This document shows, in pieces, positions 1 to 11,717 of a DNA stretch of 64,000 nt. A model generated the notes under the pieces. That model was not told the origin of the DNA, ran no database searches, and saw only the letters and a list, made by a program, of their open reading frames with translations. The DNA is from Scleromitrula shiraiana. Lineage: Eukaryota; Ascomycota; Leotiomycetes; Helotiales; Sclerotiniaceae. How positions within the stretch are numbered: the stretch's first letter is position 1; every line of letters starts with the position of its first letter. The position numbers and the translations under genes were made by a program. The stretch covers positions 806,001-870,000 of the forward strand of contig JABELC010000003.1 of assembly GCA_028455995.1 (NCBI GenBank). The letters run 5' to 3'.

Positions 1-788
1 CCTGAGATGAATGGGACTACGTTATCGAGGATATCCATACTGCTGACACCTGGGTAGCCGGCGCCACTGACGGCTTGCATGGTGACGACGCTGACTTGGT
101 CGACGGGTCCAAATGCCTTTTGGATGGCGGCAAATGGGATTACTATGCCGATGACGGCGCAATTGGAGTTGCAGACAAGGAAACCTTTCTTGAGGGAGTG
201 GGCACGACGCTGGTGGGGAATGACGTCGAAATGGGGGAGATTGACGGTTGGGACGATGAGGGGAACGAGAGGGTCTCGGCGGTAGTTTTTGGCATTGGAG
301 AAGACGGCTAGTTCTGCTTTCATGAATTCCATCTCTTAATTGAGATTTAGTTAGCAATTGTTGTTCTCTTCTCCTCTTTCCATCCAATTTCAAGGCCAAT
401 GACGTACCGATATCCCCCGCAACATCAGCATCCAATCCACTGAATACAATATCACAGTCTTGGAATTCACTGGCTTTACAGTCCTTGACGACGAGATCAC
501 CTATCTCGGGAGTCATTGGGAAGGCTTGTTTCCATTTGACAGCATCTTTGTACTTCTTGCCCGCGGATCGCGATGATGCGCCTACGGCGTGGAGTTTCAA
601 GTATGGATGTTGGGCGAGTAGGAGAATAAATCGTTGACCGACAGAACCGGTGCAACCAAGAACACCTATGAGACTGTTATTATGTGCACATTACATCATG
701 TACGCTCGACGTGCTGGAGAAATCATATCTGTCTGGAGGGGTAAAGAGTTGACTCACCACAACGCTTGGTTGGGAATTGAGTAGTCAT
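1..788 (-). CDS. HOM2: Aspartate-semialdehyde dehydrogenase, N-terminal part (runs off left edge)
   Basis: This enzyme makes L-aspartate semialdehyde from aspartyl phosphate with NADPH, a shared step towards threonine, methionine and homoserine, normally in the cytosol. Three exons fit: 758-788, 408-665 and <1-334; introns 666-757 and 335-407 have GT..AG borders and keep the frame. The protein begins [10 protein letters not shown] and runs straight into the NADP-binding loop [13 protein letters not shown]. Further on are [16 protein letters not shown], the FSGLDAD segment and the catalytic cysteine in [14 protein letters not shown]. The end of the visible part is [15 protein letters not shown] followed by [15 protein letters not shown]. 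The C-terminal catalytic half lies outside the window. Every family landmark expected in this part is present, so the gene looks intact. The next gene (MIX17-like) is on the same strand about 590 bp upstream. Confidence 0.96.
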
Positions 789-1375
789 ATTGTGTGGGTG
801 TGGATGTATATTCCTTTTAGTAAAAACTTTAGCACGACAATCGCAATAATTCCAAAGGCTGGATGCAGGGAGAGAAAGTCTTGGGAAATAATTGAAGGTT
901 GTATGAGTGTTCTATGGAATCTATAGTATATATCCATGAGTGGGGTGCGGGAAAACCCTTCCAGCCTTGCTCTCCACGGATGCAAGGCTGATCTTTTCCC
1001 CTCGCATAAGAATTTTTGCCACAATTCGATTGAAAGGATATTAGGATGAAGAGGGTCGATTGTGATGGATAATTGAAAGTCTATATTAGAATAGTTATCG
1101 CACGCCTGTATATGGGCAAATAAAAACTAATATGGATGAGCTAAACATTTGCAACTGATTGAAGGTATAAAAGTAAAGTCAATACGCAGTCAAAATTCAA
1201 GTATCTCACGTGGAGAACAAACATATGTGTAACCTGAATTCTTAGGATTCACAGCTACCTAGGTATGTAATGCAGTTTAATGCATCCCAAACGGAGAGAA
1301 GAGTGGTGTATAGGTTAACAAACGCCTAAATTATGCCTTTCCACCCATTATCTTGTAAACATGAAATTGCAAAAC
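789..1375. other. Intergenic: HOM2 promoter and 3' flank of the MIX17-like gene
   Basis: No convincing gene is visible. The segment holds the upstream region of HOM2 and the 3' flank of the next minus-strand gene. The short open frames here have no recognisable protein and no coding character. Confidence 0.6.
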
Positions 1376-1979
1376 TTAGTATTGGCTTGCAGCAGTTTGG
1401 CATGCTTTCTGCGAGAGAATTATTAGTTCGATACTTTGTTGATGAACACGGAATGTATATTTACGTACCAATTGCTCCAAATACCAATTGCAAATCGACA
1501 TGTTTCCTTGTTGCTCATCCATGCACTTGTTGAAGTTCGTTACTTGGAGATCGCATCTTGCCTCACCGAATTGGTTCTGGCTTGAACTCTGTGATGCAAC
1601 AGCACCGTTGTCTTGAGCTGCCTCAGGAGTGCTAGATCCGCCACCGAAGAAGCCGGTTATCGCATGACCCAATGAGGATCCGATGGCAACACCTCTGTAG
1701 ATATATCAGTTAGTATAAGTTATATATTATGAGATGAGCAGTATGAGGAGGCACTCACGCTGCAGTGCTAGCGACTTGTCCAATGAGACCTGGACCAGAG
1801 GAACCTTGTTGTTGTGGAGCACCAGTTGTAGCAGTAGGAGTTGTAGGGGAAGCTTGAGCTGGTCTAGCAACAGTAGTTGCTGGTCGAGTTTGTTGAGCAG
1901 AAGGTGGTGAAGGTCTGCTGGGTGCAACAGTAGGTCGGGATGGAGCTCTTCCTCCTCCTGATCTTCCTTGACGAGGCAT
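1376..1979 (-). CDS. MIX17: MIX17/CHCHD2-CHCHD10-like twin CX9C mitochondrial protein
   Basis: This is a small mitochondrial intermembrane-space protein of the CHCHD2/CHCHD10 family, linked in other organisms to cristae and respiratory-chain upkeep. Exons are 1759-1979, 1469-1694 and 1376-1408; they join in frame to 159 residues. The first half is rich in Pro, Ala, Ser and Arg (MPRQGRSGGGRAPSRP...), as expected for a mitochondrial leader. A conserved Gly/Ala-rich hydrophobic stretch follows (GLIGQVASTAAGVAIGSSLG, then HAITGFFGGGSS). The C-terminus carries the CHCH fold: C-X9-C in CDLQVTNFNKC and C-X9-C in CNWYLEQLKAC, where the second motif is completed only by splicing the last 60-bp intron. 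That intron is open in frame, so an unspliced reading would miss the motif. Import through the Mia40 pathway is expected from the family. Confidence 0.93.
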
Positions 1980-3376
1980 ATTTGTTTTGTTTGAATGAGC
2001 TAAAAAGCTGATTATGAAGATGGATGATGAGACGATTGAATTCTATTTCGCAAATGGCTCTTTTGAGGCGGCAATTATAATAATTCCTAGTCAATCAAAA
2101 CAAGTCGATGTTGATTGGTAAGAAGAATATTGGTCTGAAGAGTATTGGTCTAACTTCAATAGGATTAGATTACTCGGTTAAATTAAAATTAAAGCATGCA
2201 CAAAATAAACAAATCGCTTTAAAACATTCTAAATGTATCTTTTTATTTTTATATTAATTTTAATAACTTTAATAAAAAAAATTATATTTAATAAAAAAAA
2301 AATTATAATAATAAAATTTTTGAATTTTTGATTGATTAATATTTTAAAATAATTTTGAAAAAAGAATTTATATATTAAATTTAAAAAGATATAGAATTAT
2401 TAATTAATATATATAAAAATAAATATTTGAATAAAAGAATTAAGATATTTATTTGATATTGAAAATATTTAATAAAATTTTGAAGAAAATAATAATAATA
2501 TTTTTAATAATTATGAATATATTTAAATAAAGAAAGATTTTTAAATTACTATATGAGATTATTAAAAAGAAATCAAATGAAAATAGAATTATAATATCAA
2601 AATATAATAATTTATTTACTAGTGAATTAAATTTAAAAAACTTGAAAGAATAGAAAAATAATTTAAAAAAATAATAAAAAAAAATAAAGAAGTATTATTG
2701 AAAAAATAATTAAAAAGAATTATATAATTTATATTACTAGTACTAGTAAAAATAATTAATTTTATATATTTCTTTCTTTTTTTTATTTAAAATTTATAAT
2801 AATAAGAAAAAAACTCGATTATTAATTTAAAATATAATATTGAAGTAATAAAATTAAAATTATAATAAATAATATATTAATATATATAAATAAAATTCTT
2901 CAGAAACTTGAATATATAAATTTATTTAATATTATTTATTAATAATTAAGAACTTGAATTAATTTATTTTAATTTTTTAATTTAAATATAATAATATAAT
3001 TACTTCGAATGAATTAAATTATTTTTTATATCGATATAAATAAATTATTTAATATTATTTAAATTAAGTTATAATTAATATTAATTAAATTATATTAATG
3101 AATTATATAGTAATTATATATTTTTTTGATTAAAATAATTTTTTATAAATTTATAATAATATATTGAAATATTATTCGATTTAATATTTATTAATACTTT
3201 AATTTAAATTTATCTTTAATTTTTTTGATATTTTATATTAAAAAATAATAAAGATATATTTCAATATATAGAAAAAAAACTTTTATATAATATTATATAA
3301 TATATTAAGAAATCTATAATAAAAAATATAATATAATAAAATTAAATAAAATATTAATATATATAATATTTATAAA

Positions 3377-3555
3377 TGTCAACGAGATCGAAATACAACA
3401 GAGCACTAGCAATATAAATAACGTAATTATCATTGAAGAAGAGGAATCTAGCTAAGAATGAAAGTTCTATTTATAAGAGTGAGTTCCTCTTAGCTCAATC
3501 ACGTGTATATGTCTGAATGCCTAAGGCATCTACCCTTCTCTAGATGTTATTCTTT
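3377..3555. other. Island of near-normal base composition inside the AT-rich block
   Basis: About 180 bp starting TGTCAACGAGATCGAAATAC has mixed composition, unlike its AT-only surroundings. It has no usable ORF. The TG start would suit an LTR, but I found no second copy in the window and no clear CA end, so it stays unclassified. Confidence 0.4.
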
Positions 3556-3867
3556 AATAATAAATACTAAATATCATTATAATTTTGATTTTTAAAAATC
3601 ATTAAAATTATTTTGAATGGTTATATATAATAATTTATATTTAATATCTTTAATTTAAATAATTTTATTAAGAGTCAATTGAATTATTTATATAAATATA
3701 AAAAGTAATTTATATAAAGTTATTGATTTTAAGATTATTTAATAATTTAACACGAGTTTTAATTTTAATTCAATCGAGTGTGAAATGATATGAAAATTAA
3801 AATTAAATAAAGATATTTTTAATTATAAAAAAAATTAAATTTTTTTTTTAAAAAAAAATATCAATTT

Positions 3868-4186
3868 AAAAAAATAAAAAAAATAAAAAAAATAAAAAAA
3901 ATAAAAAGAATAATAAGAATAATAAAAATAATAAGAATAATAAGAATAATAAGAATAATAAAATAATAAGAATAATAAGAATAATAAGAATAATAAAATA
4001 ATAAGAATAATAAGAATAATAAGAATAATAAGAATAATAAGAATAATAAAAATAATAAAAATAATAAGAATAATAAAAATAATAAAAATAATAAAAATAA
4101 TAAAAATAATAAAAATAATAAAAATAATAAAAATAATAAAAATAATAAAAATAATAAAAATAATAAAAAATAATAAAAAATAATAA
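3868..4186. repeat. AATAAT/AAGAATAAT microsatellite
   Basis: A long run of AATAAT units with frequent AAGAATAAT variants, passing into pure AAAAATAAT units to the right. It lies between two right-hand TIRs of the transposon family and was probably generated by slippage in the decayed DNA. Confidence 0.9.
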
Positions 4187-4689
4187 ATTAAAAGAATTTA
4201 TTAAATTTAATATTATTAATATATAATTATATAATTTTATTAACTTGAATATAAAAATTTAAATATTTAAAATATTATTAATAATTAAATTATTGAATTT
4301 TCAAAAAGTTATAAAATAAAGTTAAAGTATAATTTTGAGATTTTTCGGTAATTTACGCGTGTTTCAATTTTAATTTAACGAAATACAAGGCTGTGATATT
4401 TAGCAAGGAATAAACTAGTAGCCTTATGCTATTCATCTATTTTATAATTTTCTTTCAATACTCGTACAAGGCTACCTGAAGACGAGAAGGGGAAACGGTT
4501 ATTCTACGTAAACTGCATTGAATACGAAGTATTACATTATCAAGCTTTTGCATTTTAATTCATATTGTACGTTTATTGATTGCCCAGAAATGGTATCATC
4601 CCAACCTAAACGCCAGTCCCTCTATGATGTTATCATGATACAAGATACAATTCATTGATCCTCTTTTCGCCTTGGAAAGTGCTATTCCT

Positions 4690-5543
4690 TCAGTTCTTTT
4701 TCTTCTCCTTCTTTACCTTCTTCGTCTTCTTATCCTTTCCTCCTCGCTTAGCCTGTTTCGATTTTGGTTTCTTCGAAGTATCATCCGAGGCACTACTACT
4801 TTGGACTTCCTTTTCCACTTTTGCGGTCTTCACCTTCTTGCTTGTATGTGCTGTTGTCGCTGTTGGTGCCGTTTCAACCACCGAAGAATCTGATGAATCC
4901 GAGTCATCCGAATCGTCTGGAGATTCTGTTTTTGCCTCACTGGGAGTTGTTGTCTCTGCCTCTTCAACCTTTCTCTTTTTTGAGATATCTGCAAATTTAA
5001 TATGCGATCTAGCCCTTTCCTTTGCTAATTGCTCTGCTCTTTGAAGATCGTATTTATCATTACCGGTCTAAATAGTGGATGTTAGTAATGTTTTTGATTA
5101 TAGCATGTTTAAAGCTCAAATTTGTCCTTACCAGACCTGCTTTGATGAATCTACCGGCAGCTGCCTTGTCTAATTTGAGATTGCTCTTTTCTGGTACAGG
5201 ATTCTCGGCAACTTTTATTTTCTCGAAGTATTGTCTTACTCGTGTAAGTTCCGTGAAGACAGGATGTTCTCGAGCATTAACACCATGGAGTCGAAGATAT
5301 GCTACAAAAGGAATTAGCAATGTAATTGATGGGTTATAGCGAACAGATATGTTTAAACTCACAAAATAGTATAGATTCGATGGCATACGTGACTAAAGTG
5401 TAAAGTTTTGCTTTGTCTAATAAGGGCAATTTTGAAGCAACCTCTGGAATAGTCTTCTTTATGAGAGGTGCAACCGCATCTTCTATATCATCAATATCAT
5501 CGTCAAGCTGTTCAAGCAGGGACAAGATTTGAGTAGAATCCAT
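4690..5543 (-). CDS. LRP1: Exosome-associated protein LRP1/RRP47 (C1D family)
   Basis: C1D/Rrp47 proteins bind Rrp6 and RNA and support nuclear exosome trimming of rRNA, snRNA and snoRNA. Exons are 5363-5543, 5132-5301 and 4690-5067, giving 242 residues. The N-terminal Sas10/C1D helical domain covers about residues 1-100: MDSTQILSLLEQLDDDIDDI, then KLYTLVTYAIESILFSYLRL and HPVFTELTRVRQYFEKIK, the family signature. Splicing restores the expected SYLRLHGV. Residues 117-150 continue TGNDKYDLQRAEQLAKERA. The tail is a Ser/Asp-rich acidic stretch followed by a lysine-rich end (KKPKSKQAKRGGKDKKTKK), typical of nucleolar RNA-binding tails. The GC-normal gene begins right after the AT-rich island. 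Confidence 0.93.
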
Positions 5544-6099
5544 TCTTGATGGTGATGATGATGGTATTAGAATGATATATTTTCACCTGGAAAAGTAATG
5601 CCAAATGTAAATTATTGTATTGGCAAGGCTATTATGTGCTATTATGATCAAAATTGTTTGATAGTTTTTCGTATTTTCGTATTTTCGTAAATAATTTTAG
5701 AGGTAAAGCTGCTATGTTCTTCGGAAGCGGCCGCATCGGTGAAAGGAAAAAGCGATTATTATAATTGATTTCTTCCAATTGGAGTACAGAATTGTATAAT
5801 TAACAATTTTTTGATTTCCTTCCCTTGCCTTCTCCCATCTCTAAATTTCTTAAGCCCTCGAGGTCTTGTCTTGTCTTGACGTCTTCTATAGTTTCAAAAG
5901 AATATATTGTTGTTTGTTAAAAACTAGGTTCCTTTTAATACCTAGTAGGTTTTCCTATCTATCATTGAATAATTGGTTTTATTTTTTATTTTTGCCTCCC
6001 CTCCCCTTCCAAAAGAAAAAGAAAGAGGAAGGAATTCATACTGTCATCGACTATTTTACTACATTTTCCGCCCTTCTCGCCCTCCATCCTCCCCGCCGA
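5544..6099. promoter_or_regulatory. Divergent promoter region between LRP1 and the ketopantoate-reductase-like gene
   Basis: No gene is seen. The two neighbours are transcribed away from each other, so both promoters must lie here. The right part is pyrimidine-rich (TTTGCCTCCCCTCCCCTTCC near 5990-6010), a common feature just upstream of fungal transcription starts. Confidence 0.5.
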
Positions 6100-7979
6100 A
6101 TGGTTACAAGTTTGGCAGTTTTGTCTTTGTTATTGTAAGCGCAAAGACAATCTATAAGAATAGCAGCATTTTCCTTACTGCTTGTTTGCCATGAGTTCAA
6201 TTCAATAACCATTGAGAGCCGTTCATCCTGTCTTTTCCAAGGTGCGGTCGTCCGCTATTGCGGGTGTTTGCTCGAAAACCTCGTAATTGTAGATGGCTTT
6301 TCGATAACATCCCATTGGGCCGGGTGGCCATTTATACCTTCTCGAGACAAATAAGGACATACTGGTGGCCAAGAAGGAAACGAGAATCTGATATTTACTC
6401 TGCATACGCATGGTTATCAGTGGGCGGCTTCTTCAATGGATCCTACAAAGAATACAACGGTAGCATCCGCGCCATCGCTACAGATACCCAGGCTATATAT
6501 GATTCCGCAAACTTGCAAGAGAAAACAGACCCTCTGTTGGCCAACAATAACGCTGGTGACGAAAATCTAGATGCATCGGAGGATACGGTCGAGGATGTGG
6601 AGTCTATACACAATAATGTAGGGCATTTAGATCCTGAAGATCAAGTGGAAAAGAATTCATGTCAACCGATTACTGAGGTTCGCCAATCGAATCAGGTGGC
6701 AAGCCAGTCTCCTTCATCCATCGTAGAACTACTGGATGATACGGTCTTGAATTTGCAGTCAGTACCATCAGATTCCTGTTTTCCTTCCGATGATTTAGGC
6801 AACCCAAAAACTACAACCAAAGCTTTGTCAGATCACATTGATGAAGAGTTAGAGTCTATATCTCGTACTATTCATATCATTGGCACAAGCCCAGTTGGAC
6901 AGTTCATTGCACATGGACTGGCTGGATCAGATTTTCCACCGCCCATTACTTTAGTGATGCATAGGCCACTGTTGGTTCAACAGTGGTATGATGGAGGTGA
7001 AACTATCAGAGTTTCCAGCCAGGGAGTGATCACGGAACAGTCAGGTTTTGGCGTTGAATTGGCTCCAAATTTCGATCTACTTGACCGCGATGCAAAGGAC
7101 AAGAGGATTTTTAACGTTTCGAACGATATTATAGACAATTTAATAATCACCACATCTGGGATTAGTACAGTGGCTGCACTTGCATCAATTAGACATCGTC
7201 TTCGACCCCAGTCAACCATATGTTTTATACAACACGGGGCGGGGGTTATAGAAGACGTTAATAATCTTTTATTTCCAAACCCCGAAGAGCGGCCTAATTA
7301 TATGCTGGGTACAATATCTCATGGCCTTTTTGCTTTACGTAGGCCATGGTTAGTATCACACACAGGTCCAGGGCAAATCAATCTCACTATTGTGAAGCGC
7401 CATCCCGCTACTCCAGTCGCTGAGACAGTAGTCAGAAGGCTAGATCATGGGTGGGCACCAACTTCGAGGTACATGATGATGGTCTTATGTCGACATCCAG
7501 ACCTCCATGCCACTGGACTAAATTATTCCGACTTCTTAAAGTTTCACTTCCAATTCGTTGCTGTTAACTCAGTCATTGCACCCCTGTCGGTCATTTACGA
7601 TTGTCCTTGCGACCAGCTTCTGTACAATTACCAGGCTACCCAATCGATGAAAGCCTTGTTGCAGGAAATATCGAAGGTACTGAGAGCCCTTCCAGAACTA
7701 AAGGAGGTTAAAGGCCTTGGGACTCATTTCGGAGTCAAAAGACTTCAAAGTGTGGTGTTATCAGTGCTCGCTCGGAGTGGAAATAACTTGACAACCATGC
7801 TGAAAAATGTGAGGGAAGGAAAGAGAACCGACATTGACTTCTATAATGGCTATCTTGCTAAAAGAGCTAAGGAGTTAGAAATTCCTTTCGCTGCGAATGA
7901 GATGATGGTGAACTTGGTCAAAGCAAAACAGGCGATGACATCACGGAAGATCAATTCATATATACCCATGCATGCATAG
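6100..7979 (+). CDS. Ketopantoate reductase-fold (ApbA/PanE-like) protein with long N-terminal extension
   Basis: The C-terminal half has the two-domain architecture of 2-dehydropantoate 2-reductase. A Rossmann start lies near residue 222 (TIHIIGTSPVGQFIAHGLAG), and a central segment reads IDNLIITTSGISTVAALASI then TICFIQHGAGVIEDVNNLLF. The C-terminal helical domain has FLKFHFQFVAVNSVIAPLSV, matching the family K...N helix. The dinucleotide loop reads GTSPVG instead of GxGxxG, so cofactor use and catalysis are uncertain; it may be a non-catalytic relative. The first ~200 residues are acidic and low-complexity. The long open frame (from 6216) has no ATG before the Rossmann fold. I therefore propose a first exon 6100-6134 (MVTSLAVLSLL) spliced to 6242, giving 590 residues; this start is inferred. 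An Arg/Trp-rich early segment could be a mitochondrial leader. Confidence 0.78.
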
Positions 7980-8395
7980 TGCATCGCGGACGGTAGAAAT
8001 TAGAGAGGGTAACTGGAGTAAAGGATTTGAATTATTGTACATGTATTATTCACGTGTATGTGTAACGTCTTATGTCTGTACCTATGTACCTACTGTTGTG
8101 GGAGCTTTCTAGGACTACTTGTAAATTTTATTAGCTCAATGGGGTAAACATCCACTGAAAATCATTATATATACATATCACTCATAAAATGATATTTTAA
8201 ATGTTCAGGCAAATCTGTAAATAATTGCATATATGTAACCCAAATGTTGTAAAAATGCGCCATGGTGAATCTGAGCTGGGTTGTTAGGCTCTCCTGAAAA
8301 AAAATATTGGTTCCACAAAGGCATTGCTAATAACCCCTCCATTTCCTCAACCTTAACTCCGCACCAGTACACAGAGTCAACCATCACATTACAAA
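7980..8395. other. Intergenic: 3' flank of the reductase-like gene and PDCD5 promoter
   Basis: No gene is seen. The segment is AT-leaning with several TATATA-like runs near 8165-8180, between two genes on the same strand. Confidence 0.5.
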
Positions 8396-8916
8396 ATGGA
8401 AGACGACGATTTAGCACAGGTATATTGATTTGCACATTTTTGGCAGCTGTTGCGCAAAGCTCTATATTAACAGTTTCATAGATTAGAAAAGCTCGACTTG
8501 AGCAACTTAAGTCTCAAGGCGGGGGTCGTGCAGGCAGCGCGAGTGGTAGCGGAGGTCAAGAGGATAGACAGTGCGCATACCTTTCTGCATGAGTCTGATT
8601 CTGGAAACTAATACATGTTTTTAATAGACAACAAGAAGAGGCAGCTCGTCAATCTATCCTAAATCAGATCCTCGAACCGGAAGCCGCAGATCGACTGGGT
8701 CGCATTAGATTGGTCAAGGAATCTCGAGCAGTTGATGTGGAAAATCGATTGATCATGTTGGCGCGATCAGGACAGTTGAGGCAGAAAATTACAGAGGAGC
8801 AGTTGAAGGAGTTGTTGAACAGTGTAGCGGAATCGAAAAAGGACGAAGAGAAGATTGTGGTTAGTAGGAGGAAAGGTGGTTGGGATGATGAGGACGATGA
8901 TTTGCTTGATTTGTAG
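8396..8916 (+). CDS. PDCD5/TFAR19-family DNA-binding protein
   Basis: PDCD5 proteins are small conserved three-helix proteins; the animal member is linked to apoptosis and to the TRiC/CCT chaperonin, and archaeal members bind DNA. Exons are 8396-8419, 8482-8570 and 8628-8916, giving 133 residues. The start MEDDDLAQIRKARLEQLKSQ is typical. The core then follows: EEAARQSILNQILEPEAADR, then LGRIRLVKESRAVDVENRLI and MLARSGQLRQKITEEQLKEL. The protein ends in an acidic tail (GGWDDEDDDLLDL). Exon 1 codes for only eight residues. The donor of intron 2 is GTGCGC, weaker than the usual GTAAGT, but the frame and the family alignment across the junction (QQQEEAAR) support it. Confidence 0.95.
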
Positions 8917-9096
8917 GGTGTGCATAAGTGGAAGCAGAGGATATTTCAGCACACAACCAAGTACCATACGATGAATAAAATGAAGGATACAATAATCTTT
9001 TCAAGGGGATGTAAGGAATAAGAGTTAAATTTTCCTTTAGGTCGGGCTGGACCCTCTACAACTACCAAAGTTATCTATGATTTACCAACACATATC

Positions 9097-9997
9097 TTAA
9101 GATGTCTGCTGGGCCTTCTTCCTGGCTTTCTCCATCTTTCTAATTTCTCTAAGATCCAGCGGCTTCTCGATGCCTAATTCTTCCCTCAGTTCTTCCACAT
9201 TTTTCTCTAACTGCTCCTCCCAATAAACATTAATTATCTCTTCAGCCTTTAACCCGTTACTGAAAGCCCATGGTGCATATATCGTGAGGAATCTCCTCCT
9301 TTCCTCGGGTTTCAGCGATGTTACAGCAAACATACTCAATCCCGTCATGGGCAAAAGGGTATTCGCAAACTCAAAAGCCTTGAGTGCCACTTCTCCCTCC
9401 CTCACAATTGGTAAACCCGTAATAGCATGGTAGAAATCGTGACACTCCCTATATCGTTGCATTACATACGCGCATTCCTCATCGTCAATGTATTTCACGC
9501 TATCTCGCGTGTCGGGTGATACTCCTTCGCGGTCTATCCAATCTGCGTAGCAGCATCCCACCGTATTGGATGGCAGTGTGCGAAGATGAGACATAGAGAG
9601 GGTTTTAGAGGTGATTCTGGGACGATCGCGAAGGATACGTCGGCCTGTGGGTGAGGAAAGCATGGCATCGCGAAGGCGATAGATGAAATATGGTGTTGCA
9701 GTAGCTTCTCCAAGTGCTGCAATCAAATCTAAGTTGGTTAATGGTTAGTTGAAATGTCTAGTGAGAAATATCTAGTGAAGTATTACCTGCACGGTAAGGA
9801 TTGATCAGTGACATAACAGCTGAGCCCATGGCCAAACCACCTCGTTCGAGGGGCGTGAGGGGTACATGACCGGGGTAATTTGGAGGTGGGCGATTAAGTA
9901 CGCTGAAGCTTCTGGTAGCTAAAGAAATCGAACAGGCAGTAAGTAGTTCTCGTGGTAGACGAGCAGCTTGAGTAGAGATGCGATGAGTCAGTGCCAT
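9097..9997 (-). CDS. COQ4: Ubiquinone biosynthesis protein COQ4
   Basis: Coq4 organises the mitochondrial coenzyme Q synthesis complex on the matrix side of the inner membrane. Two exons, 9787-9997 and 9097-9728, give 280 residues. The N-terminus ([20 protein letters not shown]) is a basic, amphipathic targeting leader. The mature part starts near [20 protein letters not shown] and continues [20 protein letters not shown]. The metal-binding signature [11 protein letters not shown] (HDxxH) lies near residue 160, followed by a conserved glutamate in [13 protein letters not shown]. The C-terminus ([18 protein letters not shown]) is typical of fungal Coq4. An in-frame upstream methionine exists but would only add residues before the leader. 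The gene is divergent from the SET-domain gene. Confidence 0.96.
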
Positions 9998-10489
9998 GTT
10001 TGAAATTGCTTGTCTCTGTTCCTCAATGTTGTAATTATGGAATGATATGTCTTTATAAGAAGCGGCAGAACAACCGGGATAGATTTCTGAATTATAGCAC
10101 AACTTTTGACCAAAATCTTCAGCCTTGGTAACTCATTGCAACACTTACAGGCGTCATACTCAATTTTAAGAGGTCAAAATATATATATCTCCAAGAAAAT
10201 ACAAATTCATATTCGATTTCCAAAAAACATGATGGTATTCATTGTAGAGACTGATGACTAGCAGTCGTTTGAATTACGTACGCTAATGATATAAAAAAAT
10301 CATAGCTTCGCTTGCCTCTACAAAGAGTAGCTAGCACTGAGAATAAGGAATTCTCATATTCATTCATAGTTGTGAAAATGCTTCTATTTCTAACAACGGA
10401 TCAGATCTAGTAGTTCTAGATGATATCTGTACAATAGTTCCAAGATAGTCATCTTGATCTGAGCGACGCAACCGGATCTTCTATAAGGG
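9998..10489. promoter_or_regulatory. Divergent promoter region of COQ4 and the SET-domain gene
   Basis: About 490 bp without a gene lies between two genes facing away from each other. No specific operator is recognised. Confidence 0.5.
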
Positions 10490-11717
10490 ATGTCTGTCAC
10501 AGGTGCAGATACAAACATGAACATTCATGAGGATTTTACACAATGGGCTATAGGTCAAGGTGTTACCATTGATGGAGTCCAATCGCATTTATTTCCAGGT
10601 AAAGGCATGGGGTTAATGGCCACAAAGGATTTCGAGGTATAGATAGCATAGTGCCATGTGACACTCCCCATTCCATGATTCACGTCCTTACTAATTGCAT
10701 CAGATCGGGGATACCATGGTAGATATTCCTATCAAAGCACTCCGCAAAGTTTCTGATGTTCCACCTCATTATCCCAAACCAGAACCAGAACTTCGAGTAC
10801 ATGGACTTCTCGCCCTCTCCCTTGATTACCTGATTCCACCACCATGGCTAGCTGTTCTGCCCACCCAACAGGATATTCAAGCCTCCATGCCCTTCTGCTG
10901 GGATTCCGAGCTTCAAGCGCTTCTTCCATATACGTCGAGTACTCTTCTTGAAAAGCAAAAGGCGAAGATCACTTCTGCTTGGAACGCTATCTGCAATGCC
11001 TTTCCCAACCCACCAATTACTCGAGAGGAATTCACCTACAACTATCTGATCGTAAACTCTCGAACATTCTACTACCTTCCACAGAATACCAAACTATCTC
11101 GACCACTACCTCCGAAGGAAGACAGACTAGCATTGAATCCTTTTGCCGACTATATAAATCATAGTTCCTCGCCCACCTGCACTGCAACCCTTTCTAGCAG
11201 TGGTTACAATCTAATGGCTATTCATCGCATAGTTCAGGGCACCGAGATACACATCTCATATGGAAGTCATAGCAATGACTTCCTGCTTGCAGAGTATGGA
11301 TTTATTCTCGAGGATAACCGTTGGGATGAGGTATCTTTGGATGCATGGATACTACCTCTATTAACGCCTATTCAGGAGGAGAACCTACGCGAGACTAGCT
11401 TCTTGGGAAACTATGTCCTAGATCGCGAAACGATATGTTATCGCACGCAGGTGGCATTAAGAATCATTTGTTTACCGTTAGGGAGATGGAAGAGATTCGT
11501 AAATGGCTTGGAAGACGAAAGTGCTTCTAGAGAGGCTGCGGATCAAATCTTGTTAAAAGTACTCACATCTGGGAAGAGTCAGGCAGTGGAAACAGTCAAC
11601 AGATTACATAAAACTAAGGCAGGACTGGATAATCAGAGAGATACGCTGAAAAGGCGCTGGAACCAAATCACCCTCTTTTTAGATAATGCGCTGAAGCGCA
11701 TTCAAAGCTCGGAATAA
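10490..11717 (+). CDS. SET-domain protein lysine methyltransferase (RuBisCO-LSMT/RKM type)
   Basis: The protein belongs to the SET/RuBisCO-LSMT class that methylates lysines on ribosomal proteins, elongation factors and similar non-histone targets. Exons are 10490-10636 and 10704-11717, giving 386 residues. The split SET domain starts at GKGMGLMATKDFEIGDTMVD (residues about 39-58; SAM-binding GxG). The catalytic post-insertion part is LNPFADYINHSSSPTC (the NHS motif) followed by IVQGTEIHISYGSHSNDFLL and AEYGFI, with the conserved tyrosine of the SYG motif. A helical substrate-binding domain follows to the end. The substrate cannot be predicted. The intron has a CTAAT branch point and CAG acceptor, and the frame across it is continuous with the family. 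Confidence 0.87.

Larger units (their letters stand above)
2173..4383. mobile_element. AT-rich island of RIP-degraded TIR transposon remnants
   Basis: The island is extremely AT-rich and has no coding ORF. A left terminal inverted repeat begins at 2173 (CTCGGTTAAATTAAAATTAA, preceded by TA). An inverted right end lies at about 3735-3778 and a second, less decayed one at about 4326-4383 (ACGCGTGTTTCAATTTTAAT). The same termini bound two ~1-kb elements at 39188-40208 and 57499-58486. One left and two right ends suggest two copies, one truncated or nested. Internal sequence near 3580-3620 matches, inverted, the interior of the 57.5-kb copy. The loss of C and G fits RIP. Family assignment is inference. 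Confidence 0.65.

Noticed and set aside
3868..4186. CRISPR-like regular spacing in the AATAAT array
   Set aside because: It is a simple microsatellite without distinct spacers, in a eukaryotic genome.
4655..5044. 129-codon plus-strand ORF
   Set aside because: It is the antisense shadow of LRP1 exon 3; the lysine-rich tail on the minus strand explains it.
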